Of a stretch of 64,000 nt of DNA, positions 1 to 10,350 are shown piece by piece (within the stretch, counting starts at the first letter, position 1; each line of letters opens with the position of its first letter). Under the pieces are notes generated by a model. The model saw only the letters and a list, made by a program, of their open reading frames with translations. It was not told the origin of the DNA and searched no databases. Made by a program: the position numbers and the translations under genes. The DNA is from Pyrus communis (lineage: Eukaryota > Streptophyta > Magnoliopsida > Rosales > Rosaceae): NCBI RefSeq assembly GCF_963583255.1, contig NC_084812.1:25401565-25465564 (forward strand), read 5' to 3'.

Positions 1-168
1 GGTGTTCAATCCACAAACTGAAGGTTGAGAAGGGTCAATGCAACAAGGAAAAAGGAAAAAAATTAGAAGAAAATATATGTTAAGTGGGGATCAATGGGAG
101 AAGGATAGGTTCAAATCTTCTTTCCTAAATTAAAGTGGTAATATGGTTTATATTTAAAAATAGAGAAT

Positions 169-278
169 TGTTATTAGCACTTTAAAAATCTCATTTTACA
201 CTCCAAACTTTCTATATTAGGAAAGAAAAATACACTTTGTGAGGAGTGTAGAATGAGATTTTTGGAGTGCCAATAACA
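169..278. mobile_element. MITE with ~35-bp terminal inverted repeats
   Basis: The left arm starts TGTTATTAGCAC and continues through an AAAAATCTCATT core. The right arm is its reverse complement with few mismatches, and about 38 bases separate them. Length (~110 bp), AT content and lack of coding capacity fit a miniature inverted-repeat element. No target duplication was resolved, so the superfamily is not assigned. Confidence 0.7.
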
Positions 279-614
279 CTTCCCTAAAAAAAATTAAAAA
301 GAGATTATATAAATGAGAGGAACAAAGGATTTTAGGTGAGATTGTTCATCTCCTAGTCCTTGACACAATAAAGGGTTACTGTTAATGTTTTTATTAATAT
401 TTTTTTTTGTTGATTCAGGAAAAAGGTGTGTATTGATATTGTGGTCCATGAATCTAAGAAATAGTGAGAATCCTAGATATCTCTTAATTCGAAAATCCCC
501 TTTTTTTTTTTTTTTTTTTTTTTTTTGGTTAAAGAAAATCCAGGATTTGAATTGATGTCCTTTCATTGAGTCCTCCTAAACTGCATTGATTTATCCTAAA
601 GATTTCATTTAAAT
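279..614. other. AT-rich intergenic DNA with a poly(T) tract
   Basis: No gene is visible. A run of 26 T lies at 501-526. The only open frame here is antisense to the homopolymer and is not credible as a gene. Confidence 0.7.
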
Positions 615-685
615 TGGAATTTGGTTATTCAACATGTACGAGGATCCTTGTTAAGCATCCATGGCTGGATGGTTAAAGCGCCCAA

Positions 686-969
686 TGTCACATCCCGGCC
701 CGGGACGGATCACTTCCCGGGCCCGCTCCACCACCATAGCACGATATTGTCCGCTTTGGGCTTATCATTCCCTCACGGTTTTGTTTTTGGGAACTCACGA
801 GCAACTTCCCAGTGGGTCACCCATCATGGGATTGCTCAAGCCCCCTTCTCGCTTAACTTCGGAGTTCCTACAGAACCCGAAGCCAGTGAGCTCCCAAAAG
901 GCCTCGTGCTAGGTAAGGATGGGAATATACATATAAGGATCACTCCCCTGGGCGATGTGGGATGTCACA
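686..969 (-). repeat. Cassandra 3' LTR (minus orientation)
   Basis: This 284-bp repeat ends in TG...CA. The 5S-like promoter segment lies at about 800-870. The polypurine tract (minus-strand AAGGGGGGTGGAT) lies just inside, at 970-982. Confidence 0.85.
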
Positions 970-1024
970 ATCCACCCCCCTTAGGGGCCCGACGTCCTCG
1001 TCGGCACACCACGACCAAGGTTAG

Positions 1025-1036
1025 GCTCTGATACCA
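1025..1036 (-). other. Cassandra primer-binding site for initiator tRNA-Met
   Basis: The minus strand reads TGGTATCAGAGC, the classic plant retroelement primer site complementary to the 3' end of initiator tRNA-Met. It sits directly inside the 5' LTR. Confidence 0.85.
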
Positions 1037-1038
1037 AA

Positions 1039-1341
1039 TTTCACATCCCGGCCCGGGGCGGAACCACTTCCCGGGCCCGCTCCACCACCGTAGCATGATA
1101 TTGTCCGCTTTGGGCCCCGACCACGCCCTCACGACTTTGTTTCTGGGAACTCACACGAAAACTTCCTGATGGGTCATCCATCCTGGGATTGCTCAAGCCC
1201 CCTTCTCACTTAACTTCGGAGTTCCTACGGAACCCGAAGCTAGGAACTCCGAAGCTAGTGAGCTCCCAAAAGGCCTCGTGCTAGGTAAGGATGGGAATAT
1301 ACATATAAGGATCACTCCCCTGGGCGATGTGGGATGTCACA
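1039..1341 (-). repeat. Cassandra 5' LTR (minus orientation)
   Basis: This 303-bp copy is slightly longer than its partner because of a small internal duplication near 1232-1260 (GAAGCTAGGAACTCC). Its inner terminus has mutated from TGT to TTT on the + strand. Confidence 0.85.
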
Positions 1342-1555
1342 CCCAACTCATAATTGGCAATTTCGTAGGTTTAATTCCTATTGGATGCATGCCAATGGGA
1401 CCCTCCAATAAGTCTAGTGGAATTGGCTTTGTATCAACGAAATCTCATCATCCATACATAACAAATTAGTGTAATATATATCATAACATATGAACAGTAA
1501 AAACTGGCATTCTTATTAAGGCTAGATCTCATAGAGAAGAAAATGGATTTATGGA

Positions 1556-2094
1556 AAAAATAATTCAATAACAGCCTAAAACTGAAAGAATGATGAAAAT
1601 AATATGTATAGTGAAAAAAAAAATAGAGAACAGAATGAGATGAATCACTTAGCCAAATCATTAAGCAATTGTAGTACCATACTCAGACAAGACATTCATG
1701 CACTACTTGATACCCAAGACAAGTTCACATATATAATTAAGTTTAGGGTTCTTTAGATTTAAGTCATTGCAACTCTTAAATTCTAGACAAAAATCCACAT
1801 ATAATATAACTTCTAAATAAAATCCAAATTTTAAATATGATGTAATGTTGTATAAAAGATGTCCATAAATTTGTGTTTATTTACAAAATCATGCCACCAA
1901 ATCTCTTACACGTTTCTTTCAAACATTTAATTTGTTTAATATTTTTTTTAATTTTGTGTTAACTCCTCCAATCCAAAACCTAATTAGATCAAATATATGG
2001 ACATATATTCTAAATTTATGTATACTAAATTACTAATACCAAAAAAAGAAGTAGGTAAATTAATTTTGTTACAAATTTAAAAAGTAGGCACATT
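1556..2094. other. AT-rich intergenic DNA, no gene seen
   Basis: Low-complexity AT-rich sequence with no sustained open frame, RNA gene or recognisable element. Confidence 0.6.
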
Positions 2095-2390
2095 AATTTT
2101 CATGTAATTATATAGTAGGTAAATTATTTTTATAAAATTAAATGATAGATATTGTTTTCAAAAAATTAATTTTCATAGTAGGTAAATTTTTTCATGTAAG
2201 TATACAATAGGTAAATTATTTTCATAAAATTAAACAATAGATATTGTTTTCAAAAAACTAATTTTCATAGTAGGTAAACTATTTTCATGTAATTATATTG
2301 TAGGTATAAAATTAAACAATAGATATTTTTTTTCATAAAATTAATTTTCATAGTAGGTAAATTATTTTCATTAAATTAAACAACAAATAT
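2095..2390 (+). repeat. AT-rich tandem repeat, period about 92 bp, three imperfect copies
   Basis: The phrase TAGGTAAATTATTTT followed by AAAATTAAA and AGATATTGTTTTCA recurs at about 2116, 2208 and 2301. The last copy carries a deletion. Copies have diverged, so this is an old array. Confidence 0.7.
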
Positions 2391-3183
2391 AGGGTTTTTT
2401 ATATCAGTACCCCACAAAATGTTGAATGCATCCCATATTAAAATTTAATATTAAATGACTTATGTACCCTACTATGCAATGACAATTTTGACCTTATTAG
2501 GTTAAAAAAAAAAAAATTCTATATACCCCCCAAATCACTTTTAACGTATTATTTATCTTCTTCAACTATCAAAACTCATCCGACCCATTGTTCAACAAAA
2601 CCCTTACCAATGAAACTACAAACATGTTGATTGAAAAAAATTATTTTTGACGAATGAAACACGAAATCAATGTTTCGGAAGCTTCACATGAGGTAAGACT
2701 TCATATTTTTTTTATTGTTTTAGTGATTTTGACGACATCGATAATTATTTAATCTTGCTTTTGATGTGTTACTCAAGTTTCTATGTTCGTGTTCATCTTT
2801 TAGGGATCACAGGGTTTACATGAAGAATTAAACACAAAAATTACCACCAAATATTAAAAACAGATGACATGGGTTTTAATGGTGGAGTTGAAAACAACCC
2901 ACATATGCTTTAAATCCCAAGTGGCATCTTTTGTCAAAATTCCAGTCAGCATTTTTTGTCCAAATTAAAAGCTTTATAAGATTTGAGAAATGTAGGGCGT
3001 ATAGAAAATATGCGGGTGCATGTAGAAAATGTAAGGTGTATATTAAGAATATGGGGTGTGAGGGTATTATGGAGAAGTATGTGGGGTGTATTAAGATAAT
3101 TTTTAATTGAAAAAGCAAATGTGGGGTGTATTAATTATGTGGGGTTTATTCAACAATTTGTGGGGTGTTAATATAATAAGCCT
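2391..3183. mobile_element. Non-coding element with ~47-bp terminal inverted repeats
   Basis: The left end reads AGGGTTTTTTATATC and then ACCCCACAAAATGTTGAAT. The reverse complement of the right end gives AGGCTTATTATATTA and then ACCCCACAAATTGTTGAAT. Further GTGGGGTGTA repeats lie inside the right end. There is no transposase frame, so this is probably a non-autonomous DNA transposon. The target duplication could not be fixed; AAATAT/GATATT at the edges is only suggestive. Confidence 0.55.
2704..2941 (+). repeat. Direct repeat, copy 1
   Basis: A 238-bp segment inside the inverted-repeat element is repeated at 3531-3768 with roughly 95% identity by eye. Both copies end with the same GGCATCTTTTGTCAAAATT. 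Confidence 0.8.
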
Positions 3184-3530
3184 AGATATTGTTGAAAATA
3201 AACACTAAATTAGGTATATTCAAATTGAAATTTATTGTCGAAATTAAAAAAAATTCCAAATTAATTCCTTCATCTAGAACCATATTTCATGGCTACAAGA
3301 CCTTGCCAAATTCAATGCACGTGATCAATTAAAACAAAATTACAAGAACTTTCCATACTGGCTTAGATGGGGTTTATTAGGGATCCAAAAAATATAAAAA
3401 TGGACACACAAACTTAATTTGGTAAGTTGCTTAGTTGGATCCTAATCATTGGATTTTATTCGGATAAATATTATATGATGGGCTAGAGGCTAGAAAAAAT
3501 GAGTCTGGAGGGGGAAAGTTAAATTTTCAG
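3184..3530. other. Intergenic spacer between the direct repeats
   Basis: AT-rich sequence with no gene or recognisable element. Confidence 0.6.
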
Positions 3531-3768
3531 TATTTTTTATTGTTTTAGTGATTTTGACGATATCGATAATTATCTAATCTTTGCTTGTGATGCGTTATTC
3601 AAGCTTCTATGTTCGTGTTCATCTTTTAGGGATCACAGAGATTACATGAAGAATTAAACACAAAAAATTACCACCAAATATTAAAAACAGATGACATGGG
3701 TTTTAATGGTGGAATTGAAAACAACCCATATATGCTTTAAATCCCAAGTGGCATCTTTTGTCAAAATT
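3531..3768 (+). repeat. Direct repeat, copy 2
   Basis: Second copy of 2704-2941, lying outside the inverted-repeat element. It suggests that the element, or a neighbour, was partly duplicated. Confidence 0.8.
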
Positions 3769-4324
3769 AACAACACATTGACACATTACTAACACTATGT
3801 CGACATTTATTACCTAAGAAAATTAAAAAGATCTCCTTTCTTGAAAGATTACAGCTGCAGCTTTTCTTTCGCTTTTAAATGTTCTTAGTAAGACTAATTA
3901 TTGAAATTAAATGTGTGCTTCAACTCCTTGCTACAGCTTTCCTTATAATCGTGTGAGAGGTCGAGAAGAGGAAAAAGAAAAACATAGATTAAAAATCCCT
4001 TTTGATGAAGTAACACAATGAAGAACTTGGCTAACTGCAGTTGACAAAATTATAACAAATAGAGATGTAATTCATATGGTCGACAGCGTATATATTATTC
4101 ACTGCAATTTCTTAATAAGTTAATAGATTTGTACTTTAAATAATATGACACGGATGAAATAAAGGAAAACTCATTACCTTTTAAGCCGGACATCTTCCTC
4201 GTTTTACTGTCAGCGAGCAGTGGCTTTTCTTTGCAATACAATGATATATAACAATTTCAGTGTTTCAAATAATCCACAGTGATGGCTGTCATTTTTTTAA
4301 AACTACAAGATCTATTTGATAAAG
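3769..4324. other. AT-rich intergenic DNA, no gene seen
   Basis: No sustained open frame and no RNA or transposon signature. Confidence 0.6.
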
Positions 4325-4494
4325 AGAAATGCTAAGGAGGCTTTTTCAAAAGTGAGATTCTCCATAAATTCTATGTCATCTCATAGTTAACATTAATTGC
4401 CGTGTCAACACTATAAAACATTATGTAAAAAATATAAGATGACAAAATGTCCATAAATAGTCCCACTTTATAAGAGAGTTCCTTTAGCATTTCT
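4325..4494. mobile_element. Short MITE with AGAAATGCTAA termini
   Basis: The left end AGAAATGCTAAGGA is mirrored by the right end TCCTTTAGCATTTCT. The inner parts (AGTGAGATT / AGTCCCACTTT) also match weakly. It is about 170 bp with no coding capacity. Flanking target duplication is unclear. Confidence 0.55.
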
Positions 4495-4554
4495 TTGTGA
4501 TAAAAACAAGTTACATTATTTTCTTATCATTAAACAAGTTATGTATATAATTAT

Positions 4555-4731
4555 GCATTAACTTCTACCTTTCACATTTTATTTACCCTAATCTTTTAGT
4601 ATACGTGTGCATATATGGGAGGCTGAGAGATGCATAAAACAAATTATAATTGTACATTCACTTCTATTTTTCACTTTTTATTTACCCTAATCGTTTACGT
4701 GTGCATGGAAGATTGAGAGATACATACAATT
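4555..4731 (+). repeat. Imperfect ~80-bp direct duplication
   Basis: ACTTCTA, then TTTCAC, TTTATTTACCCTAATC, ACGTGTGCAT and TGAGAGAT occur in the same order at 4555-4637 and again at 4654-4731. Confidence 0.6.
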
Positions 4732-6744
4732 CTTTTACCTCAAAGAAGAGTTTGATAGTCACGACAAATAAGCAAGCTGGGAGATTTTACTTTTCCATAT
4801 TTTTGTACCGCAGAGATTTTGGAAGAGACAAGAAGACATTGATTAAAGTGGAATAAAAGTGGGTTAGGGAACATGATAAGAATACTTGTTTATAATCTTA
4901 GAGGGTTTGATATCATCCCACAACAATTTTATGTGTCGTTTCCGGCTCTCTAATCACATTTTTGTTTCTTTAACTTCAATGGCATGCATGATGATGACTG
5001 ATATGGACGGCTTAAAATACCTAATTAACGTGGCAATCCCACCTATTTCCTCGAGCCTAGTGGACACATCACCCACTTGCTACTTTATGATTCGGGGATT
5101 TTCATTTCCAACTAGCCAATCGAATGATCTGGATTGAACTTGGTTGTGTAATCATCTTAATGTTAAAGATACACTTAACTTATTGCACTAAGATTTAAGA
5201 TACCACTGGCGTGCAGTGTAATTTGTTTTCTGTCTGGAGTTATTAGTCACTCTAAAAAGTTGTTCTGAACTCTAAATATGTAGAAGTGTAAAAGAAAAAA
5301 TACACTTGCAAATAGTGCAAAATAATTATTTTAGATTCTTCATTTTAATGGAGAATATAATTTTGTCGTTGATAAACTTGCTGAGATTGGTCCAATTGAA
5401 TTTTGGATGCTATGCTTTTGAAACTCCTCCTGCTGGTGTAGGACGTCTGATGCAAGAAGATATTATGGGGGTCTTTAGGCCTAGGTATTGTGTAATTTTG
5501 AATGCTTTGTTGGATTGTAGCTCTTTCATTACAAAAATGACTTTTTTAGGATGCTAATATCGTAACTTAAAGTATATATAGTAATAGATTAGTATCATCG
5601 CATTAGGTTGTACATGAAATGTGAATTAGTAGCTAGTTAAATAATTTGTGTAAGAATCACAACGTCAATGCATATGCAAAGTGGTGTGATAGTTTACAGC
5701 CCCTAAATAGGTAAATGCGTTATTAAAGACATAGGAAATATATTGGAGGAATGCATGATGGAGAAGTGTTCGGAAAAATGGTAGAGAAATATGTATATGA
5801 AATGCTACATAAAGTGAAAACTAAAACCTAAACACAATTTTAAGTTGTTTTCATTACTAAGCTTTAATTTTATTCATTGTCCATTTCTCTATCATCCGCT
5901 CTCTCCACTCTTTTCCCTCATTTATCCCAACTATTTTTCTTCAATATTTAACGTAAAATAAAAAGATTACCAAACGGACATCAAAATTATTTCATAATAT
6001 AGAGATATAGTTTTCATTTCCTATGTCATGGTTAATAGTGTTTTCTTAATTATACAAAAAGTATATATCTCTATTTTTGCATACAACGGTATTTCACTTT
6101 GAGGGAAATAATATATGAGTAAGCTATAGAATGAGTCTACTAATGTAATTAAGTATCAAATTTGTCATTTGTATAAATCGAATATGAGACTTCTTAATGT
6201 AAATAAATATTACTAGATCGTAATGATAAAAACATGTATTCTCATTTTATAAAATGAATTGGTTCACCTCTGTGCCTTAAGAATGTGATTTCTCTAAACA
6301 ATTTTTCAGGAACATGGACATGACAAATTGACCATGGAAAGTAATTAAGTAGGGGACCCTCTTTATAGCCGCCCTTGGACCTTTATTACGACACGTGTAG
6401 TGATTGTACTCAACATTAGTTTCCACAGCTAAATTAAGTTGAAACACGTTGCAATATTTTGCTAAAAAAGCATCGGGTGGACAAGAAAACCCCACAATGG
6501 GGTCCTCATGATATGCGCATTAGGGCTATCCCCACATTACAAATCCTTCCAGAAAGCATGCAATTATAGAGGATTAGGTTTTTCAGCACAAATCCACAAA
6601 TGAGAGGACTACATCACAAAGAGTTAACACTTACCAAGCATGCCACAAGCACTAGACTTGCATTATCTTTATCAAATTATTACAGCAATCTTAATTTTTT
6701 AATCCTAACAAAGATTTGTGTTTGCTGATTAGGACACTTGCATG
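4732..6744. other. AT-rich intergenic DNA, no convincing gene
   Basis: Short open frames of 83 codons exist at 4886-5137 and 5306-5557. They show no family I recognise, no splice context and no conservation evidence, so they are not called as genes. Confidence 0.55.
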
Positions 6745-7085
6745 AGAGTGAGACCAACCTATGTGACTATGTCGTCCGAAATGTGGTTTTTTTTATCGAT
6801 GTTTGTTGGCGTTTAGGCCATAATTATGTCGTTTTCATCAGTCCATTACAATACCCTCTAACAGATTCTTACCTGGTATCTTCTTCTAGCTACTAAAATG
6901 GTTTCTCTATCGATCTTTTATCCTTAAATATTTAGGGTTTGTTAAAGTTGAGATTTGCTTTTGACAAGTTCATTGGCAGCTGCCATTTTCTTGTTAGTTT
7001 ATGTATGCCATTAGTTTTTATATTCTCTTGTGGGAGTCCGACACAAAAGAGTATGTTCCAAAAGGAAAATTGCCAAACCCTAAAG
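6745..7085 (+). repeat. Left arm of a long inverted repeat that brackets the retroelement array
   Basis: About 340 bp, including CATTGGCAGCTGCCATTTT and GGGAGTCCGACACAAAAGAG, reappears in reverse complement at 53473-53834 with roughly 85% identity. The retroelement target duplication lies between the arms, so the arms belong to a host element of about 1 kb into which the 46-kb array inserted. Confidence 0.75.
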
Positions 7086-7376
7086 AAGACTTGGTTCTTT
7101 GCGAGAATTTTGACTTAATTGTAGCAGTGGTCCTTAAATTTTATCCTTAATTTAATTTTTGTCCATGAACTCTTATATTTTCTTTGTTACCCTATCAGTC
7201 ATTTTCACAAAAACCATCTTTTTTTTTCTTTTTCTTTTTTCTATTAGTCATCTTCAACTTAAAACTTCAAAGAAGAAAAGAAGAAGCTAAAAAACAATGA
7301 ATTTTTATAAATTAATATGTAAAACTTAAAACAAATCGAAATTTGAACTATAAAAATACAAAATGAAAATGGTTAG
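7086..7376. other. Interior of the host inverted-repeat element, with left target-site copy
   Basis: AT-rich and non-coding. It ends with GTTAG at 7372-7376, which is repeated right after the last LTR at 53413-53417. Confidence 0.7.
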
Positions 7377-7455
7377 TGTAGACATCGAAATTTCAGTAAA
7401 ACAAATGTTCACCAATGCATTAAAGTTTTGACGTGTCAAGGCATACATGGCATAC

Positions 7456-7485
7456 GCCACGTGTTGTACAAATTGTACACATGGC
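7456..7485 (+). promoter_or_regulatory. Imperfect inverted repeat with a G-box in the LTR
   Basis: CGCCACGTG is followed by TTGTACAA and TGTACACATGGCG, giving an imperfect palindrome about 80 bases into the LTR with a CACGTG core at 7458-7463. The same block is present in every LTR that keeps this region. A role in transcription is inferred only. Confidence 0.35.
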
Positions 7486-7939
7486 GTGTGACTCAACAAA
7501 ATAGGAAGAAATACCCTTGAAGGATTAAACAAGTTTTTCTTCTCATTTTGGGCAATGACAAGGCAAGTACATTTCAATCCATTGAGGATCAAAACAAGTT
7601 TTTCTTCTCATGTTGGGCAATGACAAGGTAAGCACACTTCAATCCATTACGGATCAAAGAAAGTTTTTCTCATTTGGGCAATGACAAAGCATACACATTT
7701 CAAGTTTAAAATGGTATTAAGTGGGAAATTAGGCCATAAGTTACACCACTTCAATTTCAATATTGCATTAAGTGGGAAATTAGGCCATAAGTTACACCAC
7801 TTCAATTTCAATATTGCATTAAGTGGGAAATTAGGCCATAAGTTAGACCACTTCAATTTCAATATTGCATTAAGTGGGAAAATTAGGCAATGGTGCTTGG
7901 AAAGGAAAAAAATATTTTGTGGTGGTGATTCATTCTCAA

Positions 7940-7955
7940 AGCCTATAAATAGGCT
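7940..7955 (+). promoter_or_regulatory. LTR TATA box (TATAAATA inside AGCCTA...TAGGCT)
   Basis: TATAAATA at 7944-7951 lies inside 6-bp inverted arms, and the block is unchanged in the other LTRs. It is the best candidate for the start of LTR transcription, with the repeats before it forming U3. Confidence 0.6.
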
Positions 7956-8781
7956 TCTCCATCAAGGTATCAAACATCAAGGAATTCACAAATACATTTC
8001 TCTACTCCAAAATTAGAAGAGAATTCCCCAAATCCTTGAAGCTTTGAAACTCCAAAGCTTCTAACCATCCAAATTCCCAAGAATTCCGAAGGATCAAGAA
8101 AGCTCTCTTCGTTCTTCGTTAAATCCTCTTTCAAGATCAAGCCCCGACGGCCCTTGAAGAAAGTGTTCATCCGTTCATCCTAAGCATAAGCCCCCAACGG
8201 CCCTTTGGATCAACAACCTCAACAAATCCACACATCCAATCGTTCTTCAAGATTAAGCCCAAAAGCCCTTAAAGATCCGCTCATCCATCAACCTTCAAGA
8301 TCAAGCCCAAAAGCCCTTGAAGAAATCCACACAACCATTATTCAAGATCAAGCCCCGACGGCCCTTGAAGAAAGTGTTCATCGTTCATCCTAAGATCAAG
8401 CCCCAACGGCCCCTTGGATCAACAGCACAAACAAATCCACACATCCAATCGTTCTTCAAGACTAAGCCCAAAAGCCCTTGAAGATCTGCTCATCCATCAA
8501 CCTTCAAGATCAAGCCCAAAAGCCCCTTGAAGAAATCCATACACCCATTCTTCAAGATCAAGCCCAACGCCCCTTGAAGATCCGTTCATCAACTGTTCAT
8601 CCTTAGATCAAGCCCCGACGGCCCTTTGGATCAACAACTCATCCACAAACCTACACCCTACGAAGATAGAATCAGAGGACCAAATTTGAGAGAGATCGTA
8701 ACCCCAAAATCATAAACACAAAAATATTATTTTGTACACGTTATTCTGGTTTCTTGTTTCAAGGAATCTTTCGTGTTCACA

Positions 8782-8853
8782 AATTTGGCACGCCCAGTGG
8801 GACCATCTCTACCTCTCATCTCTATCTCCGTTCAAGATATTTAAGCACAGTCC
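8782..8853 (+). other. Unit 1 leader with primer-site-like sequence
   Basis: The sequence directly after the LTR is AATTTGGCACGCCCAGTGGG, where a primer-binding site is expected. The tRNA was not identified. Units 1, 3, 6 and 9 have CGCCCAGTGGGA; units 4, 7 and 8 have CGCTCGGTGGGA. Confidence 0.55.
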
Positions 8854-9443
8854 ATGGCTTCAAACAAAGAACAAGTCATGACTATCGGCACTACCTCCAT
8901 TGAAAAACAGTTGGTTCAGATGAAGGAAACAATTGCAAGGCTGCTAAAGACTGCAGAGGAGAAAAACTTGCAAACCGCCGGACTCATCAACCGTCTGGAG
9001 GCGCAACATGGCGTCAAAGTGAAACCAAGCTCTCTTCCAACTAAGAAGACCGAAGAAGGCTTTAACCCAAATGCCTACGAACTCATGTCAAAGGCTAGGC
9101 ATGACTTTGCTTCCTCTTCAAATCTTGGAAAGAAGGTTTCAAACACCGTCAACGACAAAGATCGTGACCTCACCAAAACTCAAAAGAAGTTGAAGGAGCA
9201 TGGTTACGGAGTTGACAACAACCAAAGCACACCTCCAAAATCAATGGCATCAAGCAAGGGACAAGCCGTTCTTGCAACCACCAAGGGAAGAAGCATAAGC
9301 ACTTCCGCCGCAAATGGAGCATCCATTGGTGCCACAACCACTTCTCAACATGCCGCTGCAAAGTTGGTACTGCTAAGCAAGCAAGAGCAGCATCAAAGGC
9401 GCGAGTCGGTCATCCACCTGACCTTGATGGGGGCACCAAAGCA
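8854..9443 (+). pseudogene. Gag, unit 1: truncated after about 196 codons
   Basis: This starts at the family's [12 protein letters not shown] start codon and follows the intact gag to about residue 196 (GAPK). At 9443-9445 it jumps straight to the last ~70 bp before the next LTR. The junction shares only a few bases (CAAAG/AGGG), suggesting an end-joining deletion of about 4.4 kb. The gag domain and the zinc-knuckle-like motif are both lost, so it cannot work as a gag. Confidence 0.85.
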
Positions 9444-9514
9444 AAGGGACTTCAAAACGCATCTTCTACACGTGACAAGCACATGTCTACGACGCGCCTT
9501 GAAGTGGGGGCATT

Positions 9515-10350
9515 TGTAGACATCGAAATTTCAGTAAAACAAATGTTCACCAATGCATTAAAGTTTTGACGTGTCAAGGCATACATGGCATACGCCACGT
9601 GTTGTACAAATTGTACACATGGCGTGTGACTCAACAAAATAGGAAGAAATACCCTTGAAGGATTAAACAAGTTTTTCTTCTCATTTTGGGCAATGACAAG
9701 GCAAGTACATTTCAATCCATTGAGGATCAAAACAAGTTTTTCTTCTCATGTTGGGCAATGACAAGGCAAGCACACTTCAATCCATTACGGATCAAAGCAA
9801 GTTTTTCTCATTTGGGCAATGACAAAGCATACACATTTCAAGTTTAAAATGGTATTAAGTGGGAAATTAGGCCATAAGTTACACCACTTCAATTTCAATA
9901 TTGCATTAAGTGGGAAATTAGGCCATAAGTTACACCACTTCAATTTCAATATTGCATTAACTTCAATTTCAATATTGCATTAAGTGGGAAATTAGGCCAT
10001 AAGTTAGACCACTTCAATTTCAATATTGCATTAAGTGGGAAAATTAGGCAATGGTGCTTGGAAAGGAAAAAAATATTTTGTGGTGGTGATTCATTCTCAA
10101 AGCCTATAAATAGGCTTCTCCATCAAGGTATCAAGCATCAACCAATTCACAAATACATTTCTCTACTCCCAAATTGGAAGAGAATTCCCCAAATCCTTGA
10201 AGCTTTGAAACTCCAAAGCTTCCAACCATCCAAATTCCCAAGAAAAGCCAACACACACCAAAACCAATTCACAAATACATTTCTCTACACACCAAAACCT
10301 TGAAGCCTTAAAGTTCTAAAGCTCTCAAGAAAATCCCGAAGGATCAAGAA
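9515..10350 (+). repeat. LTR 2, 3'-truncated, fused to an integrase fragment
   Basis: It has a normal start and TATA region plus a small extra duplication near 9955-9980. It also carries the AAAAGCCAACACACACC insertion shared only with LTR 6. It stops at GGATCAAGAA, where integrase sequence begins, so about 550-650 bp of LTR plus the following gag and pol are missing. Confidence 0.85.

Larger units (their letters stand above)
686..1341 (-). mobile_element. Complete Cassandra-type TRIM (non-coding LTR element with 5S-like LTRs)
   Basis: Two LTRs (686-969 and 1039-1341) flank a ~69-bp non-coding core. On the minus strand the LTRs open TGTGACATCCCACATCG. They carry a stretch resembling 5S rRNA, with a box-A-like GAAGTTAAGCGAG and a box-C-like GATGGGTGACC. 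The core has a primer site matching initiator tRNA-Met beside the right LTR and a G-rich polypurine tract beside the left LTR. CCCAA flanks both ends (681-685 and 1342-1346). Small size, no ORF, 5S-like LTRs and the Met primer site together define Cassandra. Confidence 0.9.
655..1389 (+). pseudogene. trnI-CAU: Plastid-derived tRNA-Ile(CAU) copy, interrupted by Cassandra
   Basis: The acceptor stem and D arm lie at 655-685. The anticodon arm with loop CTCATAA (anticodon CAT), the T arm and the 3' acceptor strand GGATGCA lie at 1347-1389. The two parts are separated by the 656-bp TRIM plus the duplicated CCCAA. A few substitutions relative to the plastid gene are visible, including in the T arm. 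It cannot be a working tRNA: it is interrupted, and this tRNA class needs plastid modification of the anticodon C to decode Ile. Confidence 0.75.
615..1555 (+). other. Nuclear plastid DNA insert (trnI-CAU to rpl23 start), split by a TRIM
   Basis: With the retroelement at 686-1341 and one target-site copy set aside, the sequence reads through a plastid trnI-CAU. It then follows the trnI-rpl23 spacer, recognisable from the TGCCAATGGGACCCTCC block and the AACATATGAACAGTAA block, and stops near the first codons of rpl23 (about 1544-1555). The order matches the plastid inverted repeat. The left edge, toward ycf2, is uncertain. Recognition is from memory of plastid sequence and not from alignment. 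Confidence 0.75.
7377..8781 (+). repeat. LTR 1, the outer 5' LTR
   Basis: 1405 bp, TG...CA. It contains about four ~51-bp repeats (AAGTGGGAAATTAGGCCATA) from 7718, a TATA-like core, and an array of CAAGATCAAGCCC...CCCTTGAAG units to about 8610. It shares the private variant CTTCTAACCATCC with LTR 10. By eye only about two substitutions separate them (near 7455 and 8771). Confidence 0.9.

Noticed and set aside
800..870. 5S rRNA gene
   Set aside because: Only part of 5S is matched and it sits in both copies of an LTR, as in Cassandra elements.
621..1031. 136-codon frame near the left end
   Set aside because: It runs from plastid-derived DNA into the Cassandra LTR, which is non-coding.
5306..5557. 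83-codon frame in the left flank
   Set aside because: No recognised motif, AT-rich surroundings and no support for splicing or expression.
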